DNA from: Parabacteroides gordonii MS-1 = DSM 23371 | Lineage (GTDB): Bacteria; Bacteroidota; Bacteroidia; Bacteroidales; Tannerellaceae | Assembly: GCF_000969825.1 (NCBI RefSeq) | Contig: NZ_KQ033919.1 | Location: 3,546,749-3,610,748, forward strand | Reading direction: 5' to 3' | Length of the DNA: 64,000 nucleotides | The notes under the pieces: generated by a model | The model's input: only the letters and a program-made list of their open reading frames with translations | Databases searched by the model: none | Told to the model about the DNA's origin: nothing | In this document: positions 40,472 to 49,200 of the stretch, piece by piece | How the letters are laid out: every line of letters begins with the position of its first letter | How positions within the stretch are numbered: position 1 is the first letter of the stretch | Translations under genes and position numbers: made by a program

Positions 40472-41023
40472 TTAAGATATTTCAAGTGTGCCACATATTT
40501 CTAGGTTTTTTATATTCCAACATTGAGAACCTCCAGAATGTCCAGCCTTATGATATGTAGAAAAAACGAATTGCATATTAATCGTATTGTCATTTATGTT
40601 AGTTTCGGGTAAATGATGAGCTGTTATTCGTTCTACACCTTCACAACGAGGGGGACCCTCTAATTTTTGTATTTGAGAATCAGTCCATTGGTAGGTTAAT
40701 AACTGACTTTTTATTTTATCGGGTGAATTTAGATATTCCTCTCTCAACTTATAAAAACTTATATCAATAGCTAAATCATATGCTTTTTTATCAATAGTTT
40801 TTTGACTACAATTAGGTTTTGTGGAAGAGCGTACCTTATCCCATAATTTTTCAACCGTATAACCTATATTTATTGTATATCCACTAAAGATCGGAACAAC
40901 AAGATCAATCCAGCGACCATTTGAATATATTATTTTTCTTTTATACGGGACTCCTAAACGATGGATTTCATCTTCGAGAGCTTTGTTTATATTTCGTTTC
41001 AACCGATAAAGGTTCACAATCAT
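40472..41023 (-). CDS. Putative nuclease-like protein with His-rich C-terminus
   Basis: The 183-residue protein has no signal peptide. Near the C-terminus there is RITAHHLPETN, then FVFSTYHKAGHSGGSQCWN, a spacing of paired His, Asn and Gly-Gly that resembles metal-finger (HNH-type) nucleases, though the match is loose. The N-terminal 130 residues are helical and basic. It is encoded in the same reversed, AT-rich block as the other nuclease-like gene and has its own -7 box (41056-41063). I do not recognise a family. Confidence 0.5.
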   Translation of the reverse strand: MIVNLYRLKRNINKALEDEIHRLGVPYKRKIIYSNGRWIDLVVPIFSGYTINIGYTVEKLWDKVRSSTKPNCSQKTIDKKAYDLAIDISFYKLREEYLNSPDKIKSQLLTYQWTDSQIQKLEGPPRCEGVERITAHHLPETNINDNTINMQFVFSTYHKAGHSGGSQCWNIKNLEICGTLEIS

Positions 41024-41055
41024 GTATAATATAATTTTATTAAATTCTATGATTG

Positions 41056-41063
41056 CAAATATA
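41056..41063 (-). promoter_or_regulatory. -7 box of the His-rich cargo gene
   Basis: TATATTTG on the minus strand with the extended context GCAAATATAAGAA shared with the tRNA-Val box and the repressor-side box. Confidence 0.5.
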
Positions 41064-41177
41064 AGAATTATAAATTATTTTATATTACCATATAGTTTCA
41101 TATCACGAAAGATATGAATATTTTTTATTATATTAAACATCATATTGTGTATTATGTATTCAATATGATATTTTTAT

Positions 41178-41185
41178 TATATTTG
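41178..41185 (+). promoter_or_regulatory. -7 box of the late/modification genes
   Basis: TATATTTG, 22 bases before ATG 41207; -33 not clear. It is the only rightward promoter seen between the reversed block and the late genes. Confidence 0.5.
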
Positions 41186-41206
41186 TCTTTATATAAATCT
41201 GTATGT

Positions 41207-41770
41207 ATGAGTAATATAAAGATTGATCCAAATAACTATCGTATCCATGATGAAAAGAACAAACGTCTGATCCGGAAAAGCCTTGAAGAATGTGGTGCCG
41301 GTCGTTCTATCCTTTTTGACAATGATGATTGTATCATTGCCGGCAATGGCGTATATGAGCAGGCCCAGGAGTTAGGCTTAAAAGTCCGTGTTATTGAAAG
41401 TGATGGTACGGAACTTATTGCGATCAAACGTAAAGACTTATCGACAGAAGATGCCCGGCGTAAGGCATTAGCTTTAGCGGACAACCACACATCTGATACG
41501 TCATTTTTTGATTTTGATGCTGTTGTAAAAGATTTTGGCGTAGATGAATTGGATCGTTGGGAGATTGATTTGTCATCAGTGACTATCGATATGGAAAATC
41601 AGGATGAAGATATTCCGGATGAACTGACTGCAGAAAGAAAAGTTGCTCTTCCATTCGTGAAGATATCATTTCAAAGTGTGAAACAGTTTGAGCGATTTGA
41701 AGTAGGATTGAAGGTACTTATAGAAAAGTTTGAAGGTATAACCTATGTTGTGGGAGGTGGTGAATTATGA
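41207..41770 (+). CDS. ParB-like nuclease domain protein
   Basis: I start at ATG 41207 (187 aa); an upstream frame to 41114 covers promoter sequence. The ParB/Srx-like domain is seen in IDPNNYRIHDEKNKRLIRKS, then DCIIAGNGVYEQAQELG and the acidic ALADNHTSDTS, which is the pattern found in phage ParB-type proteins (IAGNGR/V in place of DGxHR). The next gene is a Mom-family DNA modifier with a 4-base overlap. ParB-type domains near DNA-modification enzymes have been proposed to guide or prepare modified DNA; this is inference. Confidence 0.82.
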   Translation: MSNIKIDPNNYRIHDEKNKRLIRKSLEECGAGRSILFDNDDCIIAGNGVYEQAQELGLKVRVIESDGTELIAIKRKDLSTEDARRKALALADNHTSDTSFFDFDAVVKDFGVDELDRWEIDLSSVTIDMENQDEDIPDELTAERKVALPFVKISFQSVKQFERFEVGLKVLIEKFEGITYVVGGGEL

Positions 41771-42372
41771 GACTGGAAAAGGCTTCATACCAGGCTATTA
41801 AATTTGCATGTTTGAAATATCATTATGCAAAAGCTGTACCACAGTCTCGACTTGGTTATTCTGTCTTCAATGATTCGGATGAGTGGTGTGGAGTGATATT
41901 ATTTTCTAATGGAGCCAATCAACATATTGCATCGAGCTTTAATCTGGTCCAGGGGCAAGTCATGGAGTTGGTCCGTGTGGCATTGAACGGAAAACAGGAA
42001 TGCACGTCCAAAGCTTTGTCTATGTCATTGAAAACAATTAGGCAGGATGCACCGCTAATCAAGTTGATTGTCAGTTATGCAGATCGGAATCAGGGACATA
42101 TCGGCGTGATCTATCAAGCAACAAACTGGTATTACTTAGGTGAGTTTTCTTCGGAACGTGGTGTTATGTTGAATGGTAAATTGATTCACCGGAGATCAGT
42201 TGTATCCAAATATGGAACATCGACATTAGAATGGTTGAAGAAGAATGTTGATCCACATGCAGAAGTGATCAAAGGTGAAACGAAGATCAAATATGTTTAT
42301 CCGATTGATCGAAGGATGATCAAATCTATAAGGGCTATATCTAAGCCTTATCCCAAAAGAGTAATAGTTTAA
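41767..42372 (+). CDS. mom: Mom-family DNA adenine modification protein
   Basis: The 201-residue protein fits the Mu Mom family. The conserved parts are KYHYAKAVPQSRLGYSVF at the start, WCGVILFSNGANQHIAS, the acyltransferase-like ELVRVALNG, and the region LIVSYADRNQGHIGVIYQATNWYY near residues 98-121. Mom of phage Mu converts adenine to a modified base with an acetamido (glycinamide) group, protecting phage DNA from restriction. It lies directly before terminase and after the ParB-like gene, with 4 and 17-base spacings. Activity is not proven here. Confidence 0.85.
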   Translation: MRLEKASYQAIKFACLKYHYAKAVPQSRLGYSVFNDSDEWCGVILFSNGANQHIASSFNLVQGQVMELVRVALNGKQECTSKALSMSLKTIRQDAPLIKLIVSYADRNQGHIGVIYQATNWYYLGEFSSERGVMLNGKLIHRRSVVSKYGTSTLEWLKKNVDPHAEVIKGETKIKYVYPIDRRMIKSIRAISKPYPKRVIV

Positions 42373-42389
42373 CAATATAGGTTTAACAA

Positions 42390-42959
42390 ATGGCAGCAAC
42401 AAGAAAAGCAAGAGAAAAAGAGCAGGACAAACAGTTGATTGCCCCTCTTTACTTTAAAGCGTATACATTCCGTGAGATTGCGGAGTCTGTATCTGCCATT
42501 ACTGGCCGTACGATTTCCCATGTAACAGTATTCAATGATGTTAAGGAGATACTGAAAGAGTCTGAGGAGGCCCGGAAGGATTTTGTTAATAATCAATTGA
42601 CAATAGAACTCGGGAAAATCAACAAGCTGGAACGCGAGTATTGGGAAGCCTGGGAGAAATCAAAGACGGACCAGAAAAAGAAGTCTGTTGAGAAGAAAGA
42701 TGATTGTGAGGGTGATCCGGCAAAAGGTAAAAAGAAATCTTCTACCCGTGTTCTGGGAGAGGAAATTATCAACATGGGCGATCCGCGTTATCTGGCCGGT
42801 ATCGAACGATGTATTGAAATGCGTTGTAAACTTCTTGGAATAAACGGAACTCAAAAAGTTGATGTGACAACGGGCGGTAATAAGATACAGTTTACCGGTT
42901 TCAATTTCCTGCCGGTAACACCGAACGTAGAACAGCTAATAAAGCAAGCTGATGAATGA
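42390..42959 (+). CDS. Terminase small subunit
   Basis: The 189-residue protein begins with a helix-turn-helix of terminase type (APLYFKAYTFREIAESVSAITGRTISHVTVFNDVKEIL) for recognition of the packaging site, followed by a coiled segment (INKLEREYWEAWEKSKTDQK) and a basic stretch. The final part, GDPRYLAGIERCIEMRCKLLGI, is typical of Bacteroidetes small terminases. It overlaps the large subunit gene by 4 bases. Confidence 0.85.
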   Translation: MAATRKAREKEQDKQLIAPLYFKAYTFREIAESVSAITGRTISHVTVFNDVKEILKESEEARKDFVNNQLTIELGKINKLEREYWEAWEKSKTDQKKKSVEKKDDCEGDPAKGKKKSSTRVLGEEIINMGDPRYLAGIERCIEMRCKLLGINGTQKVDVTTGGNKIQFTGFNFLPVTPNVEQLIKQADE

Positions 42960-44254
42960 AGGTAAATTTAAAACAGCGGCTTGCCTACAACTATCTAGCG
43001 GATAGTGAACATAAATTCATCCTGTACGGCGGTGCGGGAGGTGGTGGAAAATCTTGGTTAGGGTGTGAATGGTTGATGCAATGTGCCTTTCATTTGCCTG
43101 GTACACGCTGGTTTGTTGGTCGTAACAATCTAAAGGACTCACAGGCTTCAGTATCGGTAACGTTTAGTAAAGTTGCAAAATATCACGGGTTTACCGGTTA
43201 CCGTGTCACAAACGACGGAATCAAGTTCGATAACGGTTCGGAGATCGTTTATCTGGATTTGACTTATTATCCATATAAAGACCCAATGTATGAACGGTTA
43301 GGATCGAAAGAGTTTACCGGGGGATGGATAGAGGAAGCCGGAGAGATCAACGGTCTGGCTTTTGAAGTGTTGAAAACTCGTACAGGTCGACACCTGAATG
43401 ATGTCTATAATATCCCGTCGAAAATACTGATAACCTGTAACCCGAAAAAGAACTGGTTATACAAGACTTTTTATAAGCCTTGGAAAGACGGTAAGATCAA
43501 AGCACCGTATGCATTCATACCGGCATTAGTACAAGATAACCCGTTTGTAACAGAGGACTATGTTGATACCCTTCGTCAGACAGAGGACAAAGTAACGTAT
43601 CAACGTCTTTATCTGGGTAACTGGGAGTATGACGGTGATCCGAACTCTCTAGTTGATTACGATGCAGTGATGGATTGCTTTACCAATACCGGTGCATTGA
43701 TCGGCGGGAAGGCTATAAGTGCCGACCTGGCAATGAAAGGACGAGATCACTTTGTCGCGGGTTACTGGGAAGGCTTACGGGTTTCAATCGAGATTGATAA
43801 AGACAAATCATCTGGTCGGGAGATTGAAACAGATTTGCGAAAGCTCATGGTTACGCGTGGTGTCGGCAGGTCCCAGACAGTTGCAGACAGTGATGGTTTA
43901 GGAAGTTATCTGGAGAGCTATCTAAACGGGATCAAAGAATTTAAGAATGGTGCATCTGCATTCAATAATAAATATGCGAACCTGAAAGCCGAATGTGCAT
44001 ACAAGTTGGCCGAAATGATAAACAAACGGCAGTTGCAGATCATTTGCCGACCGGATCAGGCGGAACACATTGCTGAAGAACTACAGCTGTTGATCGCGGC
44101 AAATGTAGATAAGGATACCCGGAAAAAGGATATCATCAGCAAGGAAGCAATGAAGGGTATAATAAAGCGGTCTCCGGACTATTTAGATATGCTGATAATG
44201 GGAATGTATAGACTTGTTGCCCCGCGTACGGGTAACTCAACATATAACTGGTAA
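42956..44254 (+). CDS. Terminase large subunit
   Basis: The 432-residue motor protein has Walker A GGAGGGGKS (25-33) and a Walker B/Glu region in GGWIEEAGEINGLAF. The C-terminal RNase H-like nuclease appears in ISADLAMKGRDHF (first Asp) and VADSDGLGSYLESYL. It translocates DNA into the capsid and cuts it. It is located before the tail genes rather than beside portal. The frame overlaps the next gene by one base (TAATG). Confidence 0.93.
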   Translation: MKVNLKQRLAYNYLADSEHKFILYGGAGGGGKSWLGCEWLMQCAFHLPGTRWFVGRNNLKDSQASVSVTFSKVAKYHGFTGYRVTNDGIKFDNGSEIVYLDLTYYPYKDPMYERLGSKEFTGGWIEEAGEINGLAFEVLKTRTGRHLNDVYNIPSKILITCNPKKNWLYKTFYKPWKDGKIKAPYAFIPALVQDNPFVTEDYVDTLRQTEDKVTYQRLYLGNWEYDGDPNSLVDYDAVMDCFTNTGALIGGKAISADLAMKGRDHFVAGYWEGLRVSIEIDKDKSSGREIETDLRKLMVTRGVGRSQTVADSDGLGSYLESYLNGIKEFKNGASAFNNKYANLKAECAYKLAEMINKRQLQIICRPDQAEHIAEELQLLIAANVDKDTRKKDIISKEAMKGIIKRSPDYLDMLIMGMYRLVAPRTGNSTYNW

Positions 44255-44769
44255 TGAAGATAACGAGTAAGACTACTATTGAAGATGTGATTCTGATGCT
44301 AAAAGGTATTGACTTTTGGGATCAGTTGGAGACTGTATTTATTCCGGTGAAAATACCAGAACTGACATACGGTCAACGTATTGACTTATCCTCCATGAAT
44401 ACAAGGTATGACCTTCTGTTTATTCCTCAAAAAGTATTGTTAGGACTAGATGAGAAGGAGGTGATGAGTAAGCCTTTTATCTCTGTCTACAACTATGGTC
44501 TGTCTGTTTATCAGGAACTGGAACGTATGACAGTCCGTGACGAAAAAACATTCAAATATAATCCGACGGCGGAAGAAGTAAAAGCTGGATTTTATGGGAT
44601 CGATCACGGTGTTTTTGGCGTTGTCGATCGGATTGCTCAACGTCTGTCTATTTCTCATGAAGCAGTATTCGATTTGCCGGAGAGACGGATATATGCAATG
44701 ATGAAGATCGACTATGACAACGGAATGTATCAAAGGAGGTTGAACCAAATAATAAGTAAACAGAAATGA
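44254..44769 (+). CDS. Hypothetical phage structural or assembly protein, 171 aa
   Basis: The 171-residue soluble protein starts MKITSKTTIEDVILMLKG and contains KIPELTYGQRIDLSSM and IDHGVFGVVDRIAQRLSI. I do not recognise a family with certainty. Its place between terminase and a tail-terminator-like gene suggests a tail assembly chaperone or head-tail joining protein. It overlaps both neighbours (1 and 4 bases), so it is part of the coupled late operon. Confidence 0.6.
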   Translation: MKITSKTTIEDVILMLKGIDFWDQLETVFIPVKIPELTYGQRIDLSSMNTRYDLLFIPQKVLLGLDEKEVMSKPFISVYNYGLSVYQELERMTVRDEKTFKYNPTAEEVKAGFYGIDHGVFGVVDRIAQRLSISHEAVFDLPERRIYAMMKIDYDNGMYQRRLNQIISKQK

Positions 44770-45194
44770 CAGTACAGGATAAATTGAAACAGGTTGCTGA
44801 ATCACTAGGAGTACCGTTCGTTTTTGAGGATTGGACCCTGGCTAATGTGGAGATTGACAGGACACCACTTCCGGCCGTCGTGTATGTTCTTCCTGCTTCC
44901 GGGGAACTGGACTTTAAAAATGGAAATATCCGTGACAACCAGAACGGGATGCTGGCTTTCTTAGATAAAGTAGAGTTGAATGGTAATGGCCAGGACAATG
45001 ACAGTGTTGTAGATCGGATGAAATCATTAGCCATGAGATTTATTGTGAAGTTGAACGAAACGGGATACTTTGAACTTTTGGGTGGAGTGATGAAGTACCA
45101 GGTTGCATATAATAAACTTAATGCAGTGACATCAGGCATTGTCTTTGATGTGACATTAAAAGAAGTAACCGGAATATGTGAACGTAATCTATGA
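44766..45194 (+). CDS. Tail terminator or completion-like protein, 142 aa
   Basis: The 142-residue protein has a mixed alpha/beta pattern starting MTVQDKLKQVAESLG and ending YNKLNAVTSGIVFDVTLKEV, which looks like minor tail or tail-terminator proteins of siphophages, where one amphipathic helix precedes a strand-rich core. The call is by context and length more than by motif. It overlaps the next gene by 4 bases. Confidence 0.55.
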   Translation: MTVQDKLKQVAESLGVPFVFEDWTLANVEIDRTPLPAVVYVLPASGELDFKNGNIRDNQNGMLAFLDKVELNGNGQDNDSVVDRMKSLAMRFIVKLNETGYFELLGGVMKYQVAYNKLNAVTSGIVFDVTLKEVTGICERNL

Positions 45195-45643
45195 AAGAAG
45201 TACAGAACATAATATTTGAAGAATTGGAGGATCTTCGGAAACGAATAATATCCAATATTGACAGTACCGGTCGTAGAGCTTCTGGTCGTACTTCTGGCTC
45301 CATGCATACAGATGTTTCAGAGAATCGCGGGATATTGTTCGGGCGTATGGCCTTTGAAACATTAGAGACTGGACGTAAGCCGGGTAAGGTTCCGGCAGGA
45401 TTTTATCAGATCATAAAGCAGTGGGTAATAGATAAAGGTATATCTTTCGATAGCCAGTCTGAGCGCAATTCTTTTGCTTATTTAGTTTCTCGCAAAATAG
45501 CTAGGGAAGGAACACAACTTTACCGTATGGGATCAGATGCAGACGTATATACAACAGAGGTTCCGGAAACAATTGAACGTATAAAGGATCGTGTCGGCTT
45601 CTTGATGAGATTGGAGTTTGAATCTATAAAATTGAATAAATAA
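45191..45643 (+). CDS. HK97 gp10-like tail completion protein, 150 aa
   Basis: The 150-residue protein has a basic, Ser/Thr/Arg-rich N-terminus, then a central FETLETGRKPGKVPAGFYQIIKQW block. This 'FxxLExGRxPGKxPP' pattern is typical of gp10/neck-type proteins. The C-terminal helix ends RVGFLMRLEFESIKL. It is likely a head-tail or neck component. The next gene begins 1 base later. Confidence 0.65.
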   Translation: MKEVQNIIFEELEDLRKRIISNIDSTGRRASGRTSGSMHTDVSENRGILFGRMAFETLETGRKPGKVPAGFYQIIKQWVIDKGISFDSQSERNSFAYLVSRKIAREGTQLYRMGSDADVYTTEVPETIERIKDRVGFLMRLEFESIKLNK

Positions 45644-45644
45644 T

Positions 45645-46295
45645 ATGGCAACAGTAAACGCACCAACGGATACGCAGTATGTTTTTGATCCGGTTCTTTT
45701 CATAATGGAAGGAGTAGGGGAGTATGATATCACTATTGAAGGGGTGAAGACAAAAGTGTCTGCAATAGCAAATACAGCGGTGTTTGATGCGTCAGGACTG
45801 CTGAAGTCCTTGTTCACTCTTGACATATTATCTAGTGGGATAGTCCGAAAGAATGTTGCCTGGTCCGTGGTGCAATCCGGTGTATCTCTCGCTTCCGGAA
45901 TCTTTGAAGTTGTCTATGGAAGCAATAAGGTTGTCAATTTCTCCGGAGATGGGGCACATATCACATTACGCTGGATTAGCCGTAGCGGTGAGTTAGATTC
46001 ATACGAATTCTGTATTCATCAGGACAGCCGGAAATTAGAGAATATTCAGACAGCTGGTATCGGAGGATTGACTTATAAATTATCATTCAGTCAGGTTAAT
46101 AAAATAACTCTGTTCACAGCTTTGGTGGACAGGGAAACATTTGAAGACTTTACGGCCATTCAGGAAAGTGCTATTGTACAGGCCTCTGTACTTGATGGGT
46201 GGTTGAATGTAGAGGTTGAAGCAAAAGAGTATAAACGAACAAAAGCCGCATTGCAGGATTTTGATATAACAATAGTGTTACCGAATGAAAGATAA
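45645..46295 (+). CDS. Distal-tail-like phage protein, 216 aa
   Basis: The 216-residue protein is nearly all beta: DTQYVFDPVLFIMEG, YDITIEGVKTKVSA, FEVVYGSNKVVNFSG, with a final FDITIVLPNE. Such beta-sandwich proteins directly before a large tail-tip protein are often the distal tail protein (Dit-like). The sequence does not give a safe family match. It overlaps the 1584-residue gene by 11 bases. Confidence 0.5.
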   Translation: MATVNAPTDTQYVFDPVLFIMEGVGEYDITIEGVKTKVSAIANTAVFDASGLLKSLFTLDILSSGIVRKNVAWSVVQSGVSLASGIFEVVYGSNKVVNFSGDGAHITLRWISRSGELDSYEFCIHQDSRKLENIQTAGIGGLTYKLSFSQVNKITLFTALVDRETFEDFTAIQESAIVQASVLDGWLNVEVEAKEYKRTKAALQDFDITIVLPNER

Positions 46296-49200
46296 ACTAT
46301 TCATTGATAATGTAGAGGTTGATTTACCGGAAGGTGGATCGGGTGTCGTATTGAATCGTGCTGTGAGTAAGCCGGCTGATATGTCAACAATATTGTCTGG
46401 TTATTCTTATACTATCCAGCTTCCTAAAACAGCACATAACATTCAGACGTTTGGTTTCTCAACGGAGGTGAATGTAGAAAGTGACTACCCACATGTAGAA
46501 CACACAGCAAAAGTAATCAGGGATGGTATCACTCTGTTTGATGATGGTGTTGCAGTCGTTAAATCTGCCAGTAAAACAATTGAAGTTCTGATCAAATTCG
46601 GAGGGAATAAACGGTTGACAAGTCTCAATGATTACAAGCTAAAAGATATTTTTCCGGATAGTGGTTTGATTCCCTGGGACTATAGTGTGACCGAAACGGA
46701 CTTTGTAAAATGGGTTCCAAAGTTAGACGGAATGCAAAGACAGCATCCCGAACATTTACGGCCAGCAGTTAAAGTGTCTACATTATTCGATATGATTGTT
46801 GGGCAGTCGTTTGTTATGAATAACGCCTATCGATCTGTGATCGAAAAAATGTGGTTGATGTTACCTACAACAAATGGGAGTGAGGACGTTGCAAAGAATC
46901 TGGCTTTCCGTCTCAAGGGGACAACAACATCTGATCTGATCTCCGGTAGGGAACGTTATGATATTCTACCTGATTTGAGTTACCAAAATGCTCCTTATCA
47001 TCAGAAACTGCATGACCTTATATATCGCACATTGCCTGTAACCTTTATTAAAATTCCATTAGGTGGACGATATCGGATAAAAGGTACAGTAAAAGCGAAT
47101 AATGCTGCAACTGGGTGGAAGTTCGGTATATTCACTCCTTCTGTTGAGTTTAAGGAAGGTGAGCCTCCTATGTTCGATATATTTGAAAGTGCATCAAAAG
47201 ATATTGATGAGTATAGAAACATTGGTGCAGGTGATATTTGTTTTGGTATTTACGATCCTTTTAAGACTGGGAATTTTGAAATAGATTTGACTCTCTCTTT
47301 TGCTCCGGAGAATGAAAAGGATTATTCCCAGACGGCATTCTTATTGGATTATCCTATCCGGGAGAATCTTCCGGATATATCGACGATGGACTTTATAAAG
47401 TCTGTCATGGGGGTGTTTGGCTTGATGGTTGAACAGCAGGGAAGTGTTTTGTCATTTTATAATGTAGATGATGTAATCCTGAATAAATCCGGAGCGATTA
47501 ATATTTCAAAAATGCTTATCGATAAAAAAGATGATAAGCTGGAATATTCCTATGGATTGACTAAAAAGAATATGCTGAAATATGCAGAAGATGATTTGGT
47601 TGATAAATCGTTCGGGGCATATACGTTTACAGCAGACACGTACGATAAGCAGGAGAATACGGTATATCAGTCTCCTTATGCTGCTACTGACAAAAACATT
47701 CCTCTATATACTTATAAGGTTGAAGAAGGGAAAGCAGAATATACTTTGAATAAAACGTCAAAGTGCCGGTTATTGTTGGAGAATGGGACCGTTGCGCTGG
47801 AAGTTTGGGGGAAATGGATAGATGCAGATATGAAAACTGTCACTTTCCGTTCATTTACTTTTGAACCTTTGAAATATGACAACCTGGTCCGTAGATATTG
47901 GACGGGGTATTTAGGTGTTTACGCAAATAAACCGAGAATTTCATATCGAAAGGCAAAACTTGATCCGACCTTTTTCCCGAACCTGTCTTTTTGTAAACCA
48001 TTGTATGCAGATGGTAATTATTACATGTTGCTATCGGTAAATAACTATACAGAGGTTGGTAAAGCTGATTTAGAACTGGCTCTCATTGATGGGGTAGATG
48101 TAACGGGGGAAGGTGAAACCTCTTTGAGAAACGCCATATTGGTAAATCCGACAACACCGTTGAAATTTTCACCTACTACGGTCGCTCTTTATACGGCAAT
48201 GTCTTTGGCTGTTGCAACATCTACTGATGGAAAGCTGATTCGTGAATTGGACGAAACCGGGACGGTGACAAATGATATGTATTTGCCATTGGATACAGGA
48301 GAGGGGGATGCTAAAAGAGTTGCTTTAAAAACTATCAAGGATAATATTCAGAGTGACAGTGAAGGAATATTCCTTCGTAAAGACAAGCCGGATTCAACTG
48401 AGTTTCCGATCGCCTTTAAAGGAGGCGCTACCTTTGGCAATTATGTAGGCGGCTTTCATGGCTCCGGTGCCAAGATAAATGAAAAAGGGGAAGGCGAAAT
48501 GCGTAGCCTTCAACTATGGGAGTTCTTGGAAGTACCTGAACTACGGTTTAACCGTATCGACGTTGTTTCGGGTGAACTTTGGAATGCCATAGCTTTCGGT
48601 TTGATCGAGTCTGTCGATACAGAGAATAAGATCGTGAAATTGAAGCTGGAAGAGGGCGAACTTGCCGGATTACATGTGAATGATTTTTGTCGTGGCATAT
48701 TTCATAACCTGACCGGAAATGAGACAACGGAAGGAACCGACAGTGCCGGATTTAAGACAATGGTTGGTTTCTCGACTGCTTATTTTACTCCGGTAGAGAT
48801 CATAGATAATGCTCATTTCAGATATGAACTGAAACCCGGTACAACGATTCATCCCAGCATGGCTATGAAGTTTGCCGTGTACGGTCATCCTACTGATAAG
48901 AACCGGCAGAATTCCGCTTATTCAACAAGGATTTATCAGCGATATCTTCGTAATGTCAGCACGTGGGAGATTAATCCAGGGAAACATATTTCGTCGCAAT
49001 GGGGTGATCTTTCCGACCTTATCATAAATGGAGAGTCCCTAGCCGAAGGATCAATCTATTTGAACAATGTTTATTTCGGAGGAAACGTTTGGAACGTTCC
49101 CGGCCTGGATAACAATTTGAAGGGACAGGATGCATATTCTGTAACCTTATCAACTTATAGTGCAGTATATAATACGAAAGATGGATTGACAGAACAGGTC

